Of a DNA stretch of 64,000 nt, positions 57,159-64,000 are shown one piece after another (position 1 is the stretch's first letter; every line of letters starts with the position of its first letter). A program made the position numbers and the translations under genes. Source of the stretch: Serripes groenlandicus (lineage: Eukaryota; Mollusca; Bivalvia; Cardiida; Cardiidae). The notes beneath the pieces are model-generated. The model searched no databases, was not told the origin of the DNA, and saw nothing but the letters and a program-made list of their open reading frames with translations. The stretch covers positions 186,001-250,000 of the forward strand of contig JASEVX010000134.1 in NCBI GenBank assembly GCA_031761405.1, in the 5' to 3' direction.

Positions 57159-57428
57159 ATGCACAAGAGATCACGAGAAATGGCAAGACTCATCAAACAT
57201 CTGGGTAAACACGAGATCAAGAGTAACACATTGCTCAACTACTTCCTCCCACTGGTCAGCTCCTTTTTCACTTACCACTACAAGAAATACAATGCTCTCC
57301 AGGACACATCTGTCGATGCTGTTGGGGTTATCTGTCGACAGTTGCCATGGAAAAACTACTATTTTCAACTACAGCATTATATACAACTTGTCCCTTAAAA
57401 GACCAGACAATCAGAGGTTAATTGTTAG
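57159..57428 (+). CDS. UTP20: UTP20 exon with a 1-base frameshift near its 3' end
   Basis: It starts after the acceptor ACTGTTTCAG in phase 0: MHKRSREMARLIKHLGKHEI, then KSNTLLNYFLPLVSSFFTYH, DAVGVICRQLPWKNYYFQLQ and HYIQL. This is the region of UTP20 following ENMKHIQ. The frame hits TAA at 57396-57398. Protein similarity continues in the +1 frame (KRPDNQRLIV, compare the QINQKLGV segment of vertebrates) to the donor GTTAG|GTAGGT at 57428. One fewer C in the CCC at 57392-57394 would keep the frame; a downstream repeat copy has that form. It is either a sequencing or allele error, or a broken gene. The last 54 nt belong to a 71-bp tandem array. Confidence 0.85.
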
Positions 57429-57730
57429 GTAGGTTTTTGACGGCATCATTATATACAACTTATCCCTTAAAAACCAGACAATCTGAGGTTGATTGTTAGG
57501 TAGGTTTTTGATGGCATCATTATATACAACTTATCCTTAAAAGACCAGAGAATCGGAGGTTGATTTTTAGGTAGGTTTTTGACGACATCATTATATATAG
57601 TTTATCCCTAAAAGTCCTAACAATCAGAGGTTAATTGTTAGGTAGGTTTTTGACTACATCATTATACAACTCATCCCTTAAAGACCAGACAATCTGAGGT
57701 TGATTGTTAGGTAGGGTTTTGACTACATCA
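57375..57730 (+). repeat. 71-bp tandem array (five units) seeded by an exon end
   Basis: Units start CATTATATACAACTT, continue TTAAAAGACCAGACAATC and end TTAGGTAGGTTTTTGAC. The first unit is the 3' end of the UTP20 exon plus its splice donor, so five similar donors lie 69-72 bp apart. Confidence 0.87.
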
Positions 57731-57870
57731 TGTCATGCTCCTTGAAAATTCTAACTGTCTATGTGGAAAAGCAGCCAGTTGCTTGGAATGTATGTTGTGT
57801 GGAGTACTGGGGAGAGAAAGCTAGGAAACACATGAGTAGGTGAACTGACCACCATAAGGAAGTTACAAAA
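57731..57870 (+). mobile_element. SINE 3' part
   Basis: GTCTATGTGGAAAAGCAGCC, GGAGTACTGGGGAGAGAAAG, GTAGGTGAACTGACCACCAT, then poly-A. Confidence 0.65.
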
Positions 57871-57956
57871 AAAAAAAAAAAAGGTTATAGCTGAATTGTT
57901 AACCACAAAGAATATAAATCAAAAGGTCATCAGTCGGAACCCCTGTTGGGATTTTA

Positions 57957-59392
57957 TTAACCAGGTTTTCCAAAGGAAAAATCTGGTTTTTAGTTTGGCG
58001 AAGTCGGCGGGCCGGCGTCAACTTTCCTTGTCCGAACCATAACTTTGCCATGCATAGAGATATTTTCAAATAACTGGGCACAAACATGCACAAACATGCA
58101 CCATATAAAGACGATGTGCCAAATGCAAAAAATCTGTATCAAGGTCAAGGTCACAGTGATAAGAAATAGATTTTAATTGAACTTTTCTTGTCCGGACCAT
58201 AACTGTGTCATGCATAGAGATATTTTCAAATAACTTGGCACAAATATGAACTATATCAATATGATGTGTCACGTGCAAAACTTTTGTCTGTAGCTTCAAG
58301 GTCAAGGTCACAGTGACAACAAATAGACATCAGTTGAACTTTTCTTGTCCGGACAATAACTTTTTCATCCATAGAGATATTTTCAAATAGCTTGGAACAG
58401 ATATACACCATATCAAGACGCTGTGTCATATGCACAATTTATGTGTTTAGCTTCCAGGTCAAGGTCACAGTGACAGAAAATATACTTTACTTGAACTTTT
58501 TTTGTTCAGACCATAACTTTACCATGCATATAGATATTTTCAAATGATTTTTTTTTTGTGAAAAATCAAATCTATAACATTCTATAAGCAAACAGAGCCG
58601 ACCCTGTTCAGACTGCTCCTACGGAAGCTGTCTGATCTGGGTCCGAGGTCATGAAACTTACTCAATTTGAGCATGTTAACATAATTATTACTATTGTAGT
58701 TACACACTTAGATTACAAGGCTAGGAAATTGGCTCGTTGTAAAGTAGATTTCAGTTACAAACTAAAAGTAGATTTTTTTTTTTTTCCAAACTTTGTCCTC
58801 AAGCTAACAGAGCTTTTTTAGTTTGAGCATCATGCTCAAACTAAAGATGCTTCGTAACCATGGCGACAAACTCCAAACATGGATTTTATTCTCATCATTG
58901 GTTTGTAATTTCACCCTATTTTGCAATGAGCATATTTCATAAACTTGTAACTCAAGCATCTAACTTCAACATCAATATTTCTATTACATGCTCAAATTGA
59001 GTAAGTTTCATAACCTCGGGCCCTGGATCTAGTCTGTTTGCAAAGGCATAAATGCGTTACTATCAAGTAAAGGGTTAAGGCAGATCACTGATTATCAACC
59101 TGGCATTAGGGATCCTAAAATGTTGCTTAATATCTGTTATCTATTATATGTTCTTAATAAATGAGGCCATTAACACATGATTGACTCTATTGAACTGATA
59201 TTTGTTAGATAAAATTGTGATATATTTAATTGACAAAGTAATTATGATTATTCATCAATAGAAATATTCCCTGTTAGTTGAATTACTAGCTTTGATTAAC
59301 TATTAACAGAAAGATTTGACAGATCTGTTAATTCTTAATCAAACACCTTCCATTATAGAAAACCTGGTTTCATGGAATTTCCATGTCTTGTT
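57957..59392 (+). mobile_element. Family L hairpin-ended element with an internal inverted-repeat insertion
   Basis: The head AACCAGGTTTTCC-AAA-GGAAAAATCTGGTT is followed by monomers of about 155 bp (TTTTCTTGTCCGGACCATAA, CATGCATAGAGATATTTTCA, GCTTCAAGGTCAAGGTCACA). Tail: AAAACCTGGTT (reverse complement of the head), CATGGAATTTCCATG and TCTTGTT. An inverted-repeat segment occupies about 58600-59045. Confidence 0.78.
58600..59045. mobile_element. Inverted-repeat MITE inside element L
   Basis: GAGGTCATGAAACTTACTCA and ATTTGAGCATG (58650-58680) are mirrored by CATGCTCAAAT and TGAGTAAGTTTCATAACCTC (58987-59018). A perfect 14-bp hairpin at 58817-58845 (TTTAGTTTGAGCAT-C-ATGCTCAAACTAAA) lies between. 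Confidence 0.65.
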
Positions 59393-59489
59393 CTTCTCTA
59401 TGATTGTGACTAGCGTCATTGATCTTCAACCAATGGGCTTAAAATAGTATATGTGGGTAGTTATCTTGTTGTCGGGTCTAACTTGCATG

Positions 59490-59680
59490 TTAACCCTTTC
59501 TCCACCTGCAGACACATTTTAACGCAATAGCAGCAGATAACTTTTGAAAACATGGTGGCTAAAGGTATCATGAGCAATTTCTCTTTTTGGCCACAATGTT
59601 TTCAACTTTATTTAACAATTCAGCTATCTTTTATAGCTTTCAACTCTGCTGCAGAATTGTTGTATGTGGGAAAGGATTAA
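59490..59680. mobile_element. TTAA MITE (family N), divergent
   Basis: TTAACCCTTTCTCCACCTGC to GTGGGAAAGGATTAA. SINE fragments flank it (59395-59470 and 59685-59750). Confidence 0.6.
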
Positions 59681-59809
59681 AAGTATAGTGAGTTAGATGA
59701 ATGGGCTGTGGTGATATGATTGAAATATTGTTGAAACTGTACTATACTTCAATTTATCCTTATCTGGAGAAAAAAAAGGTTATTTGCATGGTTTAAGAAA
59801 ACCATTATT

Positions 59810-60803
59810 ATACCCCCGGTTCCGAAGGAAAGGGGGGGTATACTGTTTTACCGCAACCGCTTTTTGGAATTTGATGAAACTTCATAGGAAGGATCACCAC
59901 CAAGTGTAGATGCGCATATCGTGTTTGCGTTCCGGTTGGATTATTTTTCACGGAGTTATGGCCCTTTACCCCTATGTATGACTAAATTCATTTCCGGGCT
60001 ATTTCTCTGCAACCGCTTTTTGGAATTTGATGAAACTTCATAGGAAGGATCACCACCAAGTGTAGATGCGCATATCGTGTTTGCGTTCCGGTTGGATTAT
60101 TTTTCACGGAGTTATGGCCCTTTACCCCTATGTATGACTAAATTCATTTCCGGGCTATTTCTCTGCAACCGCTTTTTGGAATTTTATGAAACTTCATAGG
60201 AAGGATCACCACCAAGTGTAGATGCGCATATCGTGTTTGCGTTCCGGTTGGATTATTTTTCACGGAGTTATGGCCCTTTACCCCTATGTATGACTAAATT
60301 CATTTCCGGGCTATTTCTCTGCAACCGCTTTTTGGAATTTTATGAAACTTCATAGGAAGGATCACCACCAAGTGTAGATGCGCATATCGTGTTTGCGTTC
60401 CGGTTGGATTATTTTTCACGGAGTTATGGCCCTTTACCCCTATGTATGACTAAATTCATTTCCGGGCTATTTCTCTGCAACCGCTTTTTGGAATTTGATG
60501 AAACTTCATAGGAAGGATCACCACCAAGTGTAGATGCGCATATCGTGTTTGCGTTCCGGTTGGATTATTTTTCACGGAGTTATGGCCCTTTACCCCTATG
60601 TATGACTAAATTCATTTCCGGGCTATTTCTCTGCAACCGCTTTTTGGAATTTTATGAAACTTCATAGGAAGGATCACCACCAAGTGTAGATGCGCATTTC
60701 ATGTTTGCGTTCCGGTTGGATTATTTTACCCCACCATCACATATGTCTTTCAAAACATGAGCGGGGGGTATCACTAGTGAGCAGTAGCTCACATATTTCT
60801 TGT
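59810..60803 (+). mobile_element. Family M hairpin-ended element with homogeneous 156-bp array
   Basis: The head ATACCCCCGGTTCC-GAA-GGAAAGGGGGGGTAT is followed by six monomers starting GCAACCGCTTTTTGGAATTT at 59853, 60009, 60165, 60321, 60477 and 60633, exactly 156 bp apart and almost identical (main variant GATG/TATG). Tail: GAGCGGGGGGTATCACTAGT, GAGC-AGTA-GCTC and ATATTTCTTGTT. Confidence 0.9.
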
Positions 60804-60949
60804 TTTTTAAAGAAATAAATGGGGGAAAATAATTCAGTCTTATATATAATGAGATTTCATTTTATATTTTTAGAGTGATTGTATCCATTTTAAATGCGTT
60901 TCACTTTGATCTATCAAATCCACATTTGATATGAAGCTGTCTCCTTTTT

Positions 60950-61837
60950 AGCTCACCTATGCACGAAGTGCAAGGTGAGCTATTGTGATCACATTTTGTC
61001 CGTTGTCCGTGCGTGGTGCATCGTCAACATTTGAGCTTGTTAACACTCTACGGGCTACATTTTGCATCCAATCTTCATGAAAGTTTATCAGAATGTTCAT
61101 CTCCATAAAATCTTGGACAAGTTCGAAACTGGGCCATATGCTGTCAAAAACTAGGTCACTAGGTCGAATTGAAGGGAAATCTTGTTAACACTCTTGAGGC
61201 CACATTTTCAACTTGAGCATGTTGAAACTTTATCAGAATGTTTGTCTTGATGATATGTAGGTCAAGTTTGAACATGGGTCATGACGGGTCAAAAAGTAGG
61301 TCACTAGGTCAAATTGAAGGAAAATCTTGTTAACACTCCAGAGGCCGCAATGTTTGCTTCAGCAGTTTGAAATTTTGTCAGAATGTTTGTCTTAAACATA
61401 TCTAGGTCAAGTTCGAATATGGGTTATGCCGGGTCAAAAACTAGGTCACTAGGCCAAATTGAAGGAAAATCTTGTTAACACTTTGGATGCCACATTTTTT
61501 GCTTCAGCAGCCTGGAATTTGGTCAGAATGTTTGTCTGAATTATATCTAGGTCAAGTTTGAATATGGGTCATATTGGATCAGAAACTAGGTCAATAAAGC
61601 TGCATTTTACTTAGAGCAAGTTGAAACTTTGTCAGAATGTTGTCTTGATGATATCTAGTCCATGTTGGAATATGGGTCATATCAGGTAAAAAAAAAATAT
61701 AGATCACTAGGCCAAATGAAGGAAAATATTGTTAACACTGTGGAGGTTGCATTCAGAATAATTGTCTTGATGTGTTTTGCATTGCAGTACATTGTATAAT
61801 TAAGGTGAGCAATCCATGGCTAGCATGGCCCTGTTGT
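60950..61837 (+). mobile_element. Family A element, full length
   Basis: Head AGCTCACCTATGCAC-GAA-GTGCAAGGTGAGCT, GTCCGTTGTCCGTGCGTGG, about five monomers, tail AAGGTGAGCAATCCATGG and CTGTTGTT. Confidence 0.87.
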
Positions 61838-62168
61838 TCCAAGAAAGAGGAGGATGATAACAAAAAAATCTAGTTCTGGGAAAGAGATGGGTGAGTATTG
61901 CTAATGCATTATCGTTAATCTTAGTCCCACATGCAGACTCATTATGATTAGTGTCAAAAAGACGTCTAAGAAAACCTTGTGGCAAGAGGGGAAATTGCTC
62001 ACAATAGGCTGTTTCACCTTTTGGCATGATGTTTTCCTGAGATCTTTATTCAACATTATAAATTAAAATTTCTATTTATAGAAATTTTCTAAATTTTGCC
62101 TACTTGTCATTTTCTTCAGATTTGTTGTATGTGGTACAGGGATAAATATTCACCTGATATACTACTTG

Positions 62169-62396
62169 TTAACCCCTTCCCTCAAATAGAGGCTTTCTGA
62201 CGCCTCTGCAGCAGACGGCTTTTTGAAAACAGTGACAAAAGAAGAAATTGCTCAAAACAAGCAATTTCTCCTTTTGCCACAATGTTTTCCACTTTTAGTC
62301 ATAGGTTATCCATTCAATTATAGAGATTTTCCATTTTTTGATAAAATATGTTCAAAGTCGTCTGCTGCAGAATTGTTGTATGAGAGAAAGGGTTAA
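62169..62396. mobile_element. TTAA MITE (family N), best complete copy
   Basis: TTAA at both ends (228 bp); GACGCCTCTGCAGCAGACGG near the left, GTCGTCTGCTGCAGAATTG near the right, inner hairpin GAAATTGCTCAAAAC / AAGCAATTTC. The ends resemble piggyBac/Kolobok-type MITEs, an inference from TTAA and CCCTTTCCC. Confidence 0.87.
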
Positions 62397-62416
62397 AGTT
62401 GTTTGCTTCAAAAAGT

Positions 62417-62636
62417 CTGTCGGTCGGAAGCAATATTTTGTCCGGCCTATTTCTTACAAACCACTGGGTGGAATTCAATAAAATTTTACATGAAGCTTCT
62501 ATACCAAGAGGAGATGTGCATATTCTAAAGGGGTTACAATTGCATGTTATTTCATGGCCCTTTTACTTATTAAGTTATGGTGTAGGTCAAGGAGCTGTTT
62601 AGGAGGTATTTTTCATCTTCAGTGATAGTTCTAGTT
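62417..62636 (+). repeat. Family H fragment (one monomer plus tail)
   Basis: GTCGGTCGGAAGCAATATTT, one monomer and a tail like CATCTTCAGTGATAGTTCTAG. Confidence 0.7.
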
Positions 62637-62887
62637 TTCTTCGGATTTGTTGTATGTGGTAAAGGGAAAAATATTCTCCTGATATACTACTTGTTAAAAT
62701 TGTTCGCTTCAAAAAGTCTTGATGAAAAATAATTTAATATCTTGATTTCTGAAATATTTTGAAAATTAGCCAAGTTGTATGAATCAGTGACAGAATAAAC
62801 AACAACTTTTGTTTGATGATAATAGTTTTCCTCCTTTTTACTACAAAGCTAGTTGTTGGTAGATGTAGAATCAGGTATGAGCAATGC

Positions 62888-63102
62888 TTAACCCTTTCCC
62901 TCGTACGGCAATTCTGCAGTATTTTGTCAAAAACATAGAAAATCTCCATAATTGAATGGATAATCTATGACAAAAAGTGGAAAACATTGTGGCAAAAGAA
63001 GAAATTGCACGTTTTGTGCAATTTCTTCTTTTGTCACTATGTTTACAAAAAGCCGTCTGCTGCAGAGGCGTCAGAAAGCGTCTATATGAGGGAAAGGGTT
63101 AA
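62888..63102. mobile_element. TTAA MITE (family N), complete
   Basis: TTAACCCTTTCCCTCGTACG to GAGGGAAAGGGTTAA; inner hairpin GAAATTGCACGTTTTGTGCA. Confidence 0.85.
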
Positions 63103-63329
63103 TACAAAACTATCTAAATTGCATTGATGACATGCATGGGTGAAGATCTGTTTGTATATCTCGACTATAATATTCAAATGTTTGGATTTTTATTAGATGT
63201 TTTTTGAAGCTGGGAAAGTCCAGGCTAAACAGGATCTACAATGATCACCATCAATTCTTTAACGTTGGTTTTCCAAGAGCATCTCTCATCTACATATCAA
63301 AATTTTTTAATACTTAAAGTTTGACCTTT

Positions 63330-63440
63330 TCCTATTTGCAGACCCTTTTTGATGCATCTGCAGCAGATGAATTTTGAAAACATTTTGGCAAAAGGGCAAA
63401 TAAGCAATTTAACCTTATTGCCACAATGTTTTTAATCCTA
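63330..63440. mobile_element. TTAA MITE (family N), partial
   Basis: GCATCTGCAGCAGATGA, CATTTTGGCAAAAGGGC and GCCACAATGTTTTTAA; right half absent. Confidence 0.6.
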
Positions 63441-63450
63441 CCTACTTTTT

Positions 63451-63800
63451 GTGTCACCCTGCGTAGCATGGTTGGCACTTAGGGATTACTTTTTTTTGGT
63501 CCGGCGTCTGTCCGTCCGTCCGCATGAGAGAGTACTTGTGGGGTGCGTGTTTTTCCTAAAGCCCACCCACCACCTTTATAAAGACACCCACCACCCTTAT
63601 AAAGACACTTATTAGATAAATAGATTTTTTTCTATTTTTTATAACGGGTATCTCATTTGCATATTAATGTTATTCATTCCGTAAAAGAGGGTTAATTACG
63701 GAATGAATTGCATACTTGTGGGGTGCACCCCACAAGTACTCTCCCATGAGTTTGTCCGTGCGTCTGTCCGTACGTCTGTCTGTCTGTCACACATTTTCGT
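63451..63800 (+). mobile_element. Family P head interrupted by a small TIR element
   Basis: GTGTCACCCTGCGTAGCATG and GTCCGGCGTCTGTCCGTCC match the P copy at 9641. A 200-bp insert (63523-63748) has arms AGAGTACTTGTGGGGTGC / GCACCCCACAAGTACTCT and possible target duplication ATGAG. Inside are a 13-bp perfect stem ATTCATTCCGTAA / TTACGGAATGAAT and a 24-bp palindrome near 63714-63737. Confidence 0.72.
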
Positions 63801-64000
63801 CACACTTTGAATGAGCAGGTGCATGGAAAATTATGATAAAGAATTAGCATTAAATTTATAAGACATTAAAATGAAGTTATACTTTCGTACAAAAAATCAT
63901 TTCTTCATAGTATTAGTGAAATAATATGATACCCCAACTTTTGATTACATAATTATATTGATGCATTTAAATGTTATTGGGCAAAATATTAGTTTTTATA
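63801..64000. other. Unannotated AT-rich end of window
   Basis: No supported feature. Confidence 0.4.

Noticed and set aside
59853..60720. CRISPR-like regular repeats
   Set aside because: Monomers are 156 bp, contiguous and without unique spacers, in a eukaryotic genome; this is a tandem array.

Overview
This is a eukaryotic, AT-rich, repeat-dominated window, most likely from a bivalve mollusc. That placement is an inference: the window is filled with interspersed elements carrying tandem monomers of about 145-180 bp, the kind known from clam and oyster genomes, plus tRNA-derived SINEs and TTAA-flanked MITEs. There is no prokaryotic-style gene organisation, no rRNA gene and no CRISPR array.

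The one gene I can identify with confidence is on the + strand, spread over about 37.6 kb (19832-57428): the middle part of UTP20 (small-subunit processome component, HEAT-repeat protein). Seven exons are well supported by homology, splice sites and matching phases: 19832-19989, 20859-21073, 34798-34933, 36824-36872, 53553-53708, 54956-55096, 57159-57428. Three more short exons (42828-42873, 45731-45800, 50680-50735) are weak candidates. Part of the protein expected between 36.9 and 53.5 kb was not found. The last exon has a 1-base frameshift and its 3' end, splice donor included, is duplicated in a 71-bp tandem array. Exons upstream of 19.8 kb and downstream of 57.4 kb were not recognised.

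Region by region: 1-990 is a reverse-oriented hairpin-ended repeat. 2004-4138 is a hairpin-ended element split by another. 4918-6904 and 10394-11869 are two inverted, nearly identical copies of a decayed hAT-like transposon, the left one carrying a 507-bp long-TIR insertion. Between and around them lie promoter-like sequence clusters (7.8 and 8.6 kb) and a minus-strand fragment of an unrecognised zinc-finger-like gene (12.2-12.8 kb). From 13.2 kb to the end, introns are packed with at least a dozen repeat families (here named A to M, P, Q, R), heavily nested.

The most interesting pattern is architectural. Unrelated-looking families share one layout: a 5' terminal hairpin, a TCCGTC-rich stretch, tandem monomers, a short 3' copy of the second strand of the 5' hairpin, then a 3' hairpin and a terminal (T)CTTGTT. 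Sequences differ between families but pairing is kept, with compensatory changes. This fits Helentron-like non-autonomous elements (HINE type) inserting between two Ts.
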